DNA of 64,000 nt from Arcuatula senhousia (lineage: Eukaryota > Mollusca > Bivalvia > Mytilida > Mytilidae): NCBI GenBank assembly GCA_963971305.1, contig OZ020313.1:54136203-54200202 (forward strand). Direction: 5' to 3'. Both the position numbers and the translations under genes were made by a program. How positions within the stretch are numbered: position 1 is the stretch's first letter; the number at the start of each line of letters is the position of its first letter. Under the pieces are notes generated by a model that was not told the DNA's origin, ran no database searches, and saw only the letters and a list, made by a program, of their open reading frames with translations. Shown here piece after piece: positions 34,903 to 46,782 of this stretch.

Positions 34903-35099
34903 TAACCTCTGATGCCAAAACAACTACAAAATGCGCGGGAAACCGATATGCTTGATAACCGAAAAACAACAAGAACGAAAAAAGTCCCCAATATAAATTT
35001 GTATTCTGCTTTCTTATGTGCTTTGCCATGCAATATATATCATTTATATCAGAAATGTATATTTTATAAATTTTTACTCTATATGTAACTTATAGAAGC

Positions 35100-35680
35100 C
35101 TCGACGTGCCAAGAACAAAAAATATTTAACTCGTGTGCACGAGTTACAATCACCTTGTCCATCCGTCTGTCAGTCTGTCCGTCCGGTACAATATCTCGGC
35201 TTCTACAGAAGGGATTGATTTCAAATTTGGTAGCTTAAGCATGATGGGATATACATTTTCCCCACTTTCCAGGTATGTCAAAGATCTACATCCTGTTTTC
35301 CGAGCCGACTTAGACTATTTTAAGGTCAAAAATGGAAAATTTTCGTAACAGTTTTCTCAGCTTCTACTAAAGGGATTGATTTTTAATTTAGTATACAGCT
35401 TCAGCATGATGAGTTGTACCGTGCATCCCCTTTTCATGTCAGTTGGTCATCTACTTCCTGTTTTCTGAGCTTAGACAATTTTAAAGGTCAAAAATGGAAA
35501 AACAATTTGTAGCAGATTTCTCGGCTTCTAATAAAAGGATGAATTTCTAATTTGGAATATAGCTTTAGCATGATGAGATGTACTGTGCCTTCCCTTTCCA
35601 GGTCAGGCGGTCATCTATGTCCTGTTTTCTGAATGGTCGAGTGGGGGTATGCTTAGCACGACTTAGTGCAACCCCTTGTT
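35100..35680 (+). mobile_element. Tandem-core element K, unit 2/3 junction
   Basis: Begins with AACTCGTGTGCACGAGTT and CACCTTGTCC, then three monomers of about 150-160 bp (each with CTCGGCTTCTA...GGGATTGATTT and TACTTCCTGTTTTCTGA-type segments), ending GGTATGCTTAGCACGACTTAG. A second copy is at 45085-45650, where the palindrome AACTCGTGCGCACGAGTT is perfect. A third tandem-core family alongside H and T. Confidence 0.6.
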
Positions 35681-36009
35681 TTATCTTATTTTATTTTTGT
35701 TTGATGTGGAACAGTTCCATATTCATGTATGTAAAATGAATAGGATAATACATGTACATGTAAATAAGAACTTGTTCCCAATTCGATATTCGAACTGTTA
35801 TCTAAAGCTTCAAAATTCACCCAACACGAACCATTCCCTTCTTTTTCGGTGAGCTGCTTTCTATACGTTGCTTCCGTTGTCGACCCCCCCCTTTCCACGG
35901 GGAACAATATCGCGATACCGATGGATGCGAGATTGAATGTTTTAGAAGTCTACATGACTGTGATGATGAAATATAAATTACAACAAAGTTCCAGAATAAA
36001 AATTTTGCT

Positions 36010-36053
36010 ACGCCTGACGCGCGTTTCGTCTATTCAAGACTCATCAGAGGCGC
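36010..36053 (-). ncRNA. Hammerhead ribozyme motif HHR1
   Basis: On the minus strand: stem I strand GCGCCT, core CTGATGA, stem II GTCT-TGAAT-AGAC, GAAA, stem III AC/GT closed by GCGC, cleavage triplet GTC, then AGGCGT, which pairs with GCGCCT over 6 bp including one G-U. All conserved core positions are present. Self-cleavage after GTC is predicted, not shown. Confidence 0.85.
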
Positions 36054-36366
36054 TTTACTATAAGCTGAAAATGCCAAACATTTTATGATTATGACGAGCA
36101 TAGAAAAATTATACCAAAAATGTCGAAAGAAGGATCAAATTATATTAAGACCAACCTAAGTTTGGGGTAGTAAGAACCTTAGGGTTTTGACAATTTTAAA
36201 ATTTATACGGATAATTTTTAGCTTAGATGTGTTCGTCAACACAAAAGTGTTGATGCCGGAGCGGGCTAACCTCGCGATCGGGGAATTAAAACTACACCAG
36301 CAGCGCTAACGATCACGGATATTACAAATATGAATTACAACAAAGTTCCAGACTAAAAATTTTGCT

Positions 36367-36410
36367 ACGCCTGACGCGCGTTTCGTCTATTCAAGACTCA
36401 TCAGAGGCGC
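36367..36410 (-). ncRNA. Hammerhead ribozyme motif HHR2
   Basis: Identical core and stems to HHR1, 357 bp away in the next repeat unit. Cleavage at both sites would release one monomer. Confidence 0.85.
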
Positions 36411-37534
36411 TCTACCAAAAGTTGAAAATGCCAAACACTATATGATTATGAAGAGCATAGAAAAAATTATACCAAAAATGTCGAAAGAGGGACCAAATTA
36501 TACTATGACCAACCTAAGTCTGGGGAGAGAAGAACCGTAGGGTTTTGACAATTTAAAACTTATACGGATAATTTATAGCTTTGATGTGTTCGTCAACACA
36601 AAAGTGTTGATGCCGGAGCGGGCTAACCTCGCGATCGGGGAATTAAAACTACACCAGCAGCGCTAACAATCACGGATGTTAGAAATTTAAATTACAACAA
36701 AGTTCCAGACAAGTAATCTTGCTACGCCTTACATGAAGATGTCGTTTTGCATATTGGAACATTTGGACCCAATTGAACACATAACCTTGATGCAGCAGGA
36801 CAAAACATGAATAAACAAGACTTCTGAGGAGAAATTTCTTTCTCTCATTGACCAATTTGCCTACTCTGTTAGTACCATTAGTTGGTCTCAATAAAATACA
36901 GTGCAATAAATAGCCCTTTTATATGGGTGAGTGAGTGAGTTGTGCAACGCTATATAGGTTATTTACAAGCGATGAACATGAAAAGGATGATAAAATGAAC
37001 ATGAAATGATGATGATACGTGAAATATGGGGATAGGGTAGGAAACAAAGGAACGGTAAATTTTGAAAAACCACGGGAAAAGGGGAGAGGTGGGTAGAGCG
37101 GAAAATTTAGCGTATGTGGTGGCACCGTGCACTACTTGGCGGTCCACAAAGGGGTCTTTTACGTGCATGAAACATCTATGTCCTGTTTTCTGAATGGTCG
37201 AGTGGGGGTATGCTTAGCACGACTTAGTGCAACCCCTTGTTTTATCTTATTATATTTTTGTTTGATGTGGAACAGTTCCATATTCATGTATATAAAATGA
37301 ATAGGATAATACATGTACATGTAAATAAGAACTTGTTCCCAATTCGATATTCGAACTGCTATCTAAAGCTTCAAAATTCACCCAACACGAACTATTCCCT
37401 TCTTTTTCGGTGAGCAGCTTTCTATACGTTGCTTCCGTTGTCGCCCCCCCCCCCCCTTTCCGAGGAAAAATATTGCGATACCGAGTTGTGTGAGATTGAA
37501 TGTTTAAGAAGTCTACATGACTGTGATGATGAAA

Positions 37535-37925
37535 TATAATTTACAACAAAGTTCCAGAATAAAAATTTTGCTACGCCTGACGCGCGTTTCGTCTATTCAA
37601 GACTCATCAGAGGCGATCTACCAAAAGTTGAAAATGCCAAACACTATATGATAATGAAGAGCATAGAAAAATTATACCAAAAATGTCGAAAGAGGGACCA
37701 AATTATACTACGACTAACTTAAGTCTTGGGAGAGAACAACTTTAGGGTTTTGACAATTTTAAAATTTATACGGATAATTTATAGCTTTAATGTGTTCGTC
37801 AACACAAACGTGTTGATGCCGGAGCGGGCTAACCTCGGGGAATCAAAACTCCACCAGCAGCGTTAACAATCACGGATGTTAGAAATTTAAATTACAACAA
37901 AGTTCCAGACAAGTAATCTTGCTAC
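37535..37925 (-). mobile_element. Retrozyme-like repeat RZ2
   Basis: One full unit and a truncated second in the second copy of the 1.55-kb tandem duplication. Probably derived from RZ1 by unequal exchange. Confidence 0.65.
37573..37616 (-). ncRNA. Hammerhead ribozyme motif HHR3
   Basis: Core CTGATGA, stem II GTCT/AGAC, GAAA and GTC all intact. The outermost stem I pair is changed (TCGCCT instead of GCGCCT), leaving 5 bp. Confidence 0.8.
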
Positions 37926-38119
37926 GCCTTACATGAAGATGTCGTTTTGCATATTGGAACATTTGGACCCAATTGAACACATAACCTTGATGCAGCAGGA
38001 CAAAACATGAATAAACAAGACTTCTGAGGAGAAATTTCTTTCTCTCATTGACCAATTTGCCTACTCTGTTAGTACCATTAGTTGGTCTCAATAAAATACA
38101 GTGCAATAAATAGCCCTTT

Positions 38120-38620
38120 AATATGGATGAGTGAGTCAGTTGGTGTTTTACGCCCGTGATACGCTATATAGGTTATTTACAGGCGATGAACATGAAAAGG
38201 ATGATAAAATGAACATGAAATGATGATGATACGTGAAATATGGGGATAGGGTAGGAAACAAAGGAACGGTAAATTTTGAAGAACCACAGGAAAAGGGGAG
38301 AGGTGGGTAGGGCGGAAAATTTAGCGTATGTGGTGGCACTACTTGGCGGTCCACAAAGGGGTCTTTTACGTGCATAAAACATGATGGCACGCTACACACA
38401 GGTTTGCCGCCTATGGTCAGCGATCAGGGTTTCCGTATTACAGACCTGTCAACCCCCGCGGACGAGGACCACCCTGTACAGCCACCTACGGTACACACTT
38501 GGTCGCTCTGTGGGCTGAGCACTGACCCGACGTCAGAATCCGAAGACCCTTAGTCGCCTCTTATGACAAGCTAGGCTATGCTGCGGCCTTTTCACCACCC
38601 GGGCCCGCGCGGATATATAT
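38120..38620 (+). repeat. TTTTACGCC dispersed repeat, long copy
   Basis: From GTTGGTGTTTTACGCCCGTG through CCGCGGACGAGGACCACCCT to CACCCGGGCCCGCGC. A shorter copy lies at 36920-37170. The 3' half is clearly more GC-rich than the surroundings. Confidence 0.6.
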
Positions 38621-39935
38621 GGAAGCCCATGCATTTTTTATATAACCTTTTTGTAGAGACCATTTTATAGTATGCTCAATGGGGGTTCGCTACAAACACT
38701 CGCAAACTGCAACCTGGAGTGGGACTCGCATACGCATATAGCTTGTTTCCAAATCTGGTGTAAATAAGTTTAAACGGGACAAAAATCCCCCCAAAACGAA
38801 AGTAAAAACATTTTCAGTTTTCCTTACCTTACGACGAAAGAATTTACTCAGTAAGATAAGATTGTTTTACACAAAAACATGAAAATGAATTGTTTCTATA
38901 ACGATCATGTTAAAGCACTCACATTTTATGTCTAGACTCATCACATTCTTCTTCACGACTTAGGATATATTTGGGTATTATACTATCTGACTTATCAATC
39001 ACGTGATATAAAAACATTTAAATACCTGTAAAACAAATTAAATTCGGTTAGATTTAAAAATTACAAAATCTAATCGAATGATAACCATATACTAGAACAC
39101 AATGTATATCAAAGGTGTGTGCTTCCAGTGGAGGATTTAGAAAGGGCCCAGGCCCTCTTTTTTATTTGTTCCCTAAGTCTTTTATTCAAGTGTTGTTTTT
39201 AAATATATAGGAATCAGTAGCGTAACCAGGCACAAGCACCTCTTTGACATGACCACCTGTTTCAAAATAACCTTTTAGCCACATTTTATATGTGCCTATC
39301 CTGAGAAAGGAATCCTTCTCAAAGCTTGTTTGTCCCTGTGCTATTTCGTGTTCATTGTTCAATGTCTAGAAATGTGTCTTTCGGTAAAAATTAGGGGATT
39401 AGTATTGAATCTTTTGAATTGTATTTTAGTCTTGGGTCAATGCAAGACAGCGAGCAGCGACCTCTGGTCATGTTGAAGACTATAGCAATTGGTCATTGTG
39501 GATTTTTTAAGCTGCCGCTTGTTTATGTAGGTTGTGTCTTGTACACTTTTTCCACATCTCATTATATATCGTCTTCAAACAATCCACTATAGTTAGTATA
39601 CGACCATTTGATTTTTTATAATGGGGGACAATGTTGAAATTTGAAACGAAAAGTCAGGCCATAAATCAAGAAATAAAAAGGCAGGCTGTCATAAATCAAG
39701 AAATAAAAAGGCAATATAGTGTTTTGAATTTTACGTAAGACATTATATGCTTGTAAACAAATACGGGATATCTATCTTTCAGATGAGCACAGATGTTGGT
39801 TTGACATATAGTTTAGTAATGTCATCTTTTCCGGATTTGACGAACACTAAATCGATCTTTGGCAACGTGACGGGTGTGCTATAGCAAGCAGAAACTGCCT
39901 ACTCTTCTGGAGCACCTCAGTTCACTTTCGTTTCG
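38621..39935. other. Unit 3 spacer with R copy and PLE-B stub
   Basis: Positions 38750-39380 match the spacer of units 2, 4 and 5, and 39420-39560 is an R-family copy. Positions 39725-39935 retain only the last part of the PLE-B remnant (GCTTGTAAACAAATACGGGA ... CTTTCGTTTCGACG), so most of the RT remnant and any H element are deleted in this unit. Confidence 0.55.
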
Positions 39936-40795
39936 ACGTTTTGTTGTTATGTGTGTGTGTGTATGTTTTATGTTGTTGTGTGGTTTGTTTCGTTGGGATG
40001 AATTTTTGTCTACCGGTTTTGTCTTTTTTACGGTTTTATGATGTTGATTACCCCTTTGGTACATCTTTGCTTCTTAAATGCTTCATTGTACCTCCTTTGT
40101 TCCCTTCTTTGGTGTTTTGCATTTTTATATTTTAATTCAAAACAGAAGAGTATATTTGCAGTATGCTCCAGTAATTATGCAGTACGTTTGAATAATTATT
40201 TTTTTATCACCTAGATTTTTTTCCAATGACAGCAATGTATGAAGTAAAACTTTGGGACATTTTTATTTCTTTTTTTTGCCATTTAAAAGTAAAAACAATT
40301 TATTCATATTTTAGAAACAGTTTATCAACATGTGGTACCAAAAAAATTAGTGTATGTAATGATACAAAAAAAGTTTACCCTGGTCTTTTTATTATTTTTT
40401 TATTTTGCTTATTTGGATATTTGTTTTAGCTTTTTCAGAATTCCCTAAAAATGCTGATTTTCTTCATTCATTACAAAATAGGGTTAAACTTCATTAGCTA
40501 TGTAAAATATTGAACATAAGTTTCAAAAGGCCAAAATAAAAGCCTAAAAATAATATGTCCATTATCCATTTATCCAAAAAAAATAATCTTTAATCCGTCT
40601 GCAATTCACGAAATAGAGTCCAAATTATTTTATTTGTCGTTGTTCTTTGCACAAACTTCTTATTTAAAACCATAATACTATGCTTGTGTAGTAACGATTC
40701 AGAACTGACTTTACTTTACACAAAGCTTATAATTAGAAATTTAAATTTCAGACGGTCTAAAAAATTGAAACAGAATATAAAAGAGTAAAACACTT

Positions 40796-42481
40796 CTAAT
40801 TCACTTTGTAAAGAAATAACTTCTGCTTTTCGTTTGTCACAATAACACGGTTAGTATTCCCATCATAGTCTATTGCATATGGATAAGTCCACCCTTCTTT
40901 GCAAGTCAACAGTTCACAGTGACGATCACCGTCTGGTGATAAAACGATAATGTTCTTGGAGTAACATCCTACAACGTACACGTACCCGTGAGTATCAATA
41001 GTAATTCCTTGAGGGTTACGCAAGACCTTCTCATTCTGAAATTTCCAGATAACTTTGCCGTCCATGCTACAACTGGTCACGGTATGTGCATAACTGTTAG
41101 TAAAGTAAAGTTTATCTTGATATGTTGTGATGTAGGAGAACGATGACATGTCAGGTATCTTCTTGATCGTCGTTATTTTCCCACTTTCTATATTCATTTT
41201 ACATATCCCCACATCTCTGGCACAGTAGATAAGGTCTCCGTCCTTGTATGTAATGCCGTAGTTCACGGTGTTGGTCGGAATAGATCGGATGATCTTCCTT
41301 GTGTCTATGTTGACTATATTAATAAAGCGTTTGTCGTCCCCTGCTGATGTTACTGCCAAGGTGTTGGTGGACGGTATATGTGTTATATCGATGATAGTGT
41401 CAGTTTTGACATTAATCTGGCAATCCACTGTACCATCCTCTGTCACCAATACGATGCATTTATCCCCATTACACGTAACAGCTGATCTACCATCAGGAAG
41501 GAAACAGCATCCATACAACGAGTTTTTCTTAACGTCAATGGATCTGATGAGATCAAGCCCTATACTGTCAATAGACCTGACACTGGGAACATGGAGCTGT
41601 GCCTGTTTATGTTTTCTTTTCTTGAGAACAATCTTACATGGAGTAGAACTCATGGATACGCGACCGAACGTTGGTAAATATTTTTCTATTTCTGTTATAG
41701 CCAATTCGAAGGAAAGAGAAATATGTTCTAGATCTCTACTTGAACAAATATTTTCTATGTATTCATTATCAGACAATGTAAGCTTCTCCGTTTTCTTCAT
41801 TGAAAGGAAGATTTGTAGATCGGACGCGTGATCTTTCAGAGTTGATAACCTACACTGCATCCCTTCTATATCTTGTTCTTTCTTTTCTAATAATACAACC
41901 AGGCCTTGGATTTTTGTGGTGTGAAGTTTTTCTACTTCTGCCAATTCATGTAATATTTGAGCTTCAAGTTTGTCAAAATGGTCGTTAACTTTCCTTCTCG
42001 TTTCTTTTATTTCTGTCTGAATCATGCTCTTTTGCTTTTGTATTAGCGATAAGTTTTGTTGTCGATCTGTAATGATCATTGAGATGTTTTCTTTGTTTTC
42101 CTTTAGGTTTGCCTCGCATTCTGCAAGAGCATTGGAAATCTTCACCTCGCCCACTACTTCATCAACAGGTAACATGCCCTTACATTCCTTGTGTTTTCCC
42201 AAAATACATTTCAGACAACAGGCACACTCGTGTTCGACACAGTAGGTTTGATATCGCTCTTTGTGTTCCGGACAGGTGTGAGATATTTTCAGTACGTCGG
42301 GAGGAAGTTGTTTGTATACTTCGATAGGGGTCATCTGGTGCTCGTTTGATCCTTTAGAGGCTAAATGTCGCTGCTGGCAGTCGATACATAACGCCTCGTC
42401 ACAGTTCACACACCAAACTGTGGACGGTACCGAAAATCCGAGAGTCTCACACACCCCACAGAGAGACCAGTTACTCGCCAT
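40796..42481 (-). CDS. TRIM-like B-box/NHL-propeller protein, copy 3
   Basis: 561 residues, colinear with copies 1 and 2. Cys5 of the first B-box is replaced by Trp (WSLC instead of CTLC). Cys8 and Cys11 remain, so zinc binding survives if those two are the true ligands. Gly82 is Val within B-box 2, with Cys81 and His84 kept. Coiled-coil positions differ lightly (EKKEQDIEGMQC). Copy-specific propeller residues are Ser321, CNG at 337-339, SAG at 379-381, GCYSKN at 505-510 and EKQ at 551-553. AATAAA on the gene strand (complement of 40629-40634) lies about 165 bp after the stop. Probably functional. Confidence 0.9.
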   Translation of the reverse strand: MASNWSLCGVCETLGFSVPSTVWCVNCDEALCIDCQQRHLASKGSNEHQMTPIEVYKQLPPDVLKISHTCPEHKERYQTYCVEHECACCLKCILGKHKECKGMLPVDEVVGEVKISNALAECEANLKENKENISMIITDRQQNLSLIQKQKSMIQTEIKETRRKVNDHFDKLEAQILHELAEVEKLHTTKIQGLVVLLEKKEQDIEGMQCRLSTLKDHASDLQIFLSMKKTEKLTLSDNEYIENICSSRDLEHISLSFELAITEIEKYLPTFGRVSMSSTPCKIVLKKRKHKQAQLHVPSVRSIDSIGLDLIRSIDVKKNSLYGCCFLPDGRSAVTCNGDKCIVLVTEDGTVDCQINVKTDTIIDITHIPSTNTLAVTSAGDDKRFINIVNIDTRKIIRSIPTNTVNYGITYKDGDLIYCARDVGICKMNIESGKITTIKKIPDMSSFSYITTYQDKLYFTNSYAHTVTSCSMDGKVIWKFQNEKVLRNPQGITIDTHGYVYVVGCYSKNIIVLSPDGDRHCELLTCKEGWTYPYAIDYDGNTNRVIVTNEKQKLFLYKVN

Positions 42482-42484
42482 GTT

Positions 42485-42492
42485 CTGAAAAC
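42485..42492 (-). promoter_or_regulatory. Putative 3' splice site before the ATG, copy 3
   Basis: GTTTTCAG on the gene strand, followed by AACATGG. Confidence 0.5.
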
Positions 42493-42829
42493 ATAATTGA
42501 TGAAAAACTAAATCACAATGTTAATGCCTTTTTTTATTTTAACATTCAAATACTCTTTCGGTACCTACTTGATTCTTACTAATGTTTCTGTTTTCCTCTT
42601 TTACCTGTGTCTGCTTTGTTTTTTGAAGTTATCTTTTATTATACGAGTTTAGTATTTATACATACTATATAAAACTAAGACACTCTGTTTTGTGTCGGTT
42701 TTTTTTATTTTCAATTGATTTAGTTTTTCTGTTTTTGTAATAATTTATTGATTAAGGTAGAGATTCTTTGCCTACAGCAGTCGACGTATAAAGTGGTGGG
42801 ATTCAGTCTAGCCATTTTATTTTGATTGT

Positions 42830-42980
42830 GCGCACATCAGCCGTGTAGCCTAGATTCACAGCCATCATTCGGTTCCGCGAGTTTGTGCCTCGTGAAGGAA
42901 TCGATAACGGCGGCAAAGTGTAGAAAGCTACTCGACAAAGGAGGACCCAAAGTCTTAGTGTTGTATGGCAGTCTCCATAA
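42830..42980. other. Conserved block upstream of copy 3
   Basis: Same block as 22720-22872, with the plus-strand frame SLCLVKESITAAKCRKLLDK open. Confidence 0.5.
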
Positions 42981-42982
42981 TA

Positions 42983-44518
42983 TATACACTCCGAAAAAAA
43001 GTTAAGCACCACCCTATTGATTCTTTTACGTGTACCTTTAATGCCTTATTTACAAATCAAAAATGAACTAACGCCCAATTTTTAAGTTATGTCTTTTAGA
43101 ATGTGTGCTTAATGTTGAATTTCCACCGAAATTTTTGAGCAAGATATGGTCAGCCGCTTTGAAATGCTAACTCGAAGCAAACCACCAAAAAAAATGACTA
43201 AAACCGTCTTGGAGAAAACTTTCAAGGAAAAACGTGTTGTTGTACATTTAAAGATTTGCATTCAAACAGACGATCCAATATCCAATAGGTTAACATACTG
43301 GGAAGAAAAATTTGTACAAAAAAAAGAAAAGAAAAAATCAATTGTAAGAGAAAAGGGAGATTACTCTGTTAGGAAGATATTTTCCGCAAAAAAAAAACAA
43401 CAGAAAAACGTTATTTTCTCAACAGAATTTAAACTTTTTGGCTCAAATGTTTTGTAGAATATTTTTTAATCAACTTATCATTACTGGAGATGAATGGCGT
43501 TGTTCTACACTTCCACTATCCATTTTTCACATTTTGATATTTTTTTTAAATTAACTAAAATGTCATTTTTTTCTCGGATAAATATAAAACAAAACTGTCC
43601 TGTAATTATTCAAAACATGTTCACATATGATACATGTTTTACGGACATGTATTCTTTTAGATGAAAGCTGTGAACTGTCTACAGGGGTTGAGTTTATATC
43701 TTTAAAAACGTCCTTTTTTTTAGAAGATAAAGATGACAAAAAAATCATGCTACTTTGGAACTATTCATCACACCATTTCAAATTTAATATCTTCAGTATG
43801 AGGTCCATTATGATACCACGGGTATCGATATTTTCCTGTTTGCCGACTTTTTTTATGTATCTACATAAACATCATTATCTCCTTTATCATATCTGACATA
43901 TCTTACAACTTATGACATTTTAAAATAAAGGAAAATTTATTTTTGTGTAACTGAGAAACCAAAATCGGCTCTTCAAGAATAATTATTGTGTACCAAAATG
44001 ACATTTTGGGGAAAACGTAAGCATAAATTCGTTAAGCAAAATAATTGTTTAGGACCAACCATGTAACTTAAAAGGGGGCTTTGTTTTTGTTTTGTGTGTT
44101 TTTTTAACAAAACTGTAATTTAGCTCCGCCCACTTGATCAAAGGTCAAAGGTCAACAATGCTTAAGTAAACGTCAACGAGTATTGATACACGATATGTAG
44201 CGCATTTATGTTGGGGTATAAAAATGAATCTCTTACTTTAGACAATCCATACAATACGCGATTAATGTTCTGTAATAGATCCTCTGGTAGCAATATTGAC
44301 TGACCAATTTACCCTGTCTAGACGGGGAAAAACGCGAAAATCAGATAGCTATATGACTCTATAAGGCTCTGCCTAAAAATTGTCTCTCTTAACCTCTGAT
44401 GCCAATTAAAACAATAACAAAATGCTTGATAACAGAAAAACAACAAGAACGAAAAAAGTCCCCAATATAAATTTGCATTCTGCCATCTTATGTGCTTTGT
44501 CGTGTAATATATACAGTA
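42983..44518. other. Unit 3 spacer
   Basis: Shared with units 1, 2 and 4. It holds the intact empty sites for the TA element at 22875, element T at 24356 and the LINE end at 55573. No gene recognised. Confidence 0.5.
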
Positions 44519-44999
44519 CTCTTAAAAAAAGTTACGCATAGATAGAAAATTCCCCGTAGGTTTAATGCAAATCGAAACAATTTCAAAACATTATTGCCGA
44601 GCTGTTCTGCAACCGATTTTCACAAAATAAAATCCAGTAGAAAGAAAACAAAATAAAGATTGTTTGATTAATTTTGACCAAAATCCTAACTTCAATGGTT
44701 TTTAAGAGATTGTGAGTAGAACACGACTAATGTTTTTCACGAAACATTTTGCATTGATGTTAACGGGAAATTGAATCGTAAAATGTACACTTGAGTTCTA
44801 CTTGCAATATCTTAAAAAGCAGCGATGATACTATTTTACTCAAAATTAAACAAACAATCTTTATTTTGTTTTCTTTTTACTGGATTTTATTTCGTGAAAA
44901 TCGGTTGCAGAACAGCTCGGCAATAATGTTTTGAAATTGTTTCGATTTGCATTAAACGTACGGGGAATTTTCTATCTATGCGTAACCTTTTTTGACGAG
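44519..44999. mobile_element. Long-TIR MITE (481 bp), TA target
   Basis: Inverted repeats of about 160 bp with few differences (ends CTCTTAAAAAAAGTTACGCA and CTCGTCAAAAAAGGTTACGC), flanked by TA at 44517-44518 and 45000-45001. Units 2 (about 35030) and 4 (about 56365) lack it and read continuously through AATATATATCATTTAT. No ORF; likely mariner-type MITE. Confidence 0.85.
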
Positions 45000-45084
45000 T
45001 ATATATCATTTATATCAGAGATGTATATTTTATAAATTTTTATTCTATATGTAACTTATGGAAGCCTCGACGTGCCACGAACAA

Positions 45085-45650
45085 AAAATATTTAACTCGT
45101 GCGCACGAGTTACAATCACCTTGTCGGTCCGTCTGCCTGTCTGTCTGTCCGGTACAATATCTCGGCTTCTACTGAAGGGATTGATTTCAAGCATGTAGGG
45201 ATTTACATTTTCTCCACTTTCAAGGTCTGTCAGTGATCTACATCCTGTTTTCAGAGCCGACTTAGACTATTTTAAGGGTCAAAAATGGAAAAAAATTTCG
45301 TAAAAGTTTTCTCAGCTTCTACTGAAGGGATTGATTTTTAATTTGGTATACAGCTTAAGCATAATGAGATGTACCGTGCATCCCCTTTTCAGGTCAGTTG
45401 GTCATCTACTTCCTGTTTTCTGAGCCGACTTAGACTATTTTAAGGGTCAAAAATGGAAAAAAAAATTGTAGCAGATTTCTCGGCTTCTAATGAAAGGATG
45501 AATTAATTTTCTAATTTGGAATATAGCTTTAGCATGATGAGATGTATTGTGCCTCCCCTTTCCAGGTCAGTCGGTCATCTATGTCCTGTTTTCCGAATGG
45601 TCGAGTGATGGTATGCTTAGCACGACTTAGTGCAACCCCTTGTTTAATCT
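45085..45650 (+). mobile_element. Tandem-core element K, second copy
   Basis: Starts with the perfect 18-bp palindrome AACTCGTGCGCACGAGTT followed by CACCTTGTCGG. It has three monomers of about 155 bp and ends GCTTAGCACGACTTAGTGCA. Same family as 35100-35680. Confidence 0.6.
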
Positions 45651-45747
45651 TATTTTATTTTGTTGTTGTCTGAGAAAAAAAAACTAATGTTTACGAGATC
45701 AGTGTCAAATTGGTTTCTCATTCCTGGTTCGAATTCGATTCGGGAAC

Positions 45748-46152
45748 TATGGAAGCCCCGACATGCCACCAACAAAAATATATTTAACTCGTACGTACGA
45801 GTAACAAACTGGTGCGCACGAGTTTCAAACTGGTGCCCACGAGTTTTTTTATCTTGTGCCCACGAGTTTCAAACTTGTGCGCACGAGTTTCTAACTTGAG
45901 CACACGAGTTTCAAACTTGTGCGCACGAGTTTAGTAACTAGTGCGCTCAAGTTACCAACCCACAAGTTTCAAACTGATGCGCACGAGTATCAAACTGGTG
46001 CGCATTAGTTTCAAACTGGTGCGAACGAGTTTGAAACTGGTGCGCACGAGTAACTAACTGATGCGCACGAGTTTGAAACTCCTGCGTACCAGTTGAAACT
46101 CGAGCGCACAAGTTAAACATTTTGGTGTTCGTGGCACGTCGAAGATTCCATA
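45748..46152. mobile_element. MITE with internal 21-bp minisatellite
   Basis: The terminal inverted repeats begin TATGGAA and share GACRTGCCAC-AACA. The target duplication GGGAAC is at 45742-45747 and 46153-46158, and the start of unit 5 has the empty site (ATCAGGAACAGTTCC, about 62166). The interior is about 15 degenerate copies of GTGCGCACGAGTTTCAAACT, each centred on the palindrome GTGCGCAC. TIR sequence close to that preceding element K (CGACGTGCCACGAACAAAAA at 45068) suggests the two are related. Confidence 0.8.
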
Positions 46153-46445
46153 GGGAACAGTTCCATATTCATGTATATAAAATGAATAAGATAATACATG
46201 TACATGTAAATAAGAACTTGTTCCCAATATATAATCGAACTGCAATCTAAAGCTTCAAAATTCACCCAACACGAACCATTCCTTTCCTTTTCGGTGAGCA
46301 GCTTTGTAAACGTTGCTTCCGTTGTCAATCCCCACCCCTCCGAGGAACAATATCGCGAGTGATGTGAGATTGAATGTTTTAGAAGTCTACATGACTGTGA
46401 TGATGAAACATAAATTACAACAAAGTTCCAGACTAAAAATTTGCT

Positions 46446-46489
46446 ACGCCTGACGCGCATTTTGTCTACTCAAGACTCATCAGAGGCGC
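46446..46489 (-). ncRNA. Hammerhead motif HHR4, core-mutated
   Basis: CTGATGA and the stems are kept, but the conserved GAAA reads AAAA on the minus strand and stem III reads AT/GT. Loss of the conserved G is expected to abolish cleavage. Confidence 0.7.
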
Positions 46490-46782
46490 TCTATTATAAG
46501 TCGAAAATGCCTAACACTATATGATTATGAAGAGCATAGAAAAATTATACCAAAAATGTCGAAAGAAGGATTAAATTATACTAAGACCAACCTAAGTTTG
46601 GGGTAGTAAGAACCTTAGGGTTTTGACAATTTTAAAATTTATACGGATAATTTATAGCTAAGATGTGTTCGTCAACACAAAAGTGTTGATGCCGCAGGGA
46701 ATTAAAACTCCACCAGCAGCGCTAACCATCACGGATAATAGAAATATAAATTACAACAAAGTTCCAGACTAAAAAGTTTGCT

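Larger units (their letters stand above)
35975..36725 (-). mobile_element. Retrozyme-like tandem repeat RZ1
   Basis: Two units 357 bp apart, plus a truncated third unit ending TTGCTACGCCTTACATG. Each full unit carries a hammerhead motif on the minus strand. No ORF. Tandem non-coding units punctuated by hammerheads match the architecture of retrozymes, small non-autonomous elements thought to move via circular RNA and Penelope-type RT. Confidence 0.7.
35614..37168 (+). repeat. 1.55-kb tandem duplication, first copy
   Basis: From TCATCTATGTCCTGTTTTCT to the TTTTACGCC repeat; it recurs at 37170 to about 38360 in direct orientation (both contain GTGGAACAGTTCCATATTCA and TACGTTGCTTCCGTTGTCG). The first copy stops inside the TTTTACGCC repeat at GTGCATGAAACATC; the second continues to 38620. 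The second copy has one ribozyme repeat unit where the first has two. Confidence 0.75.

Noticed and set aside
45748..46152. CRISPR-like array
   Set aside because: Repeats are about 21 bp, contiguous and degenerate without spacers, inside a eukaryotic MITE.
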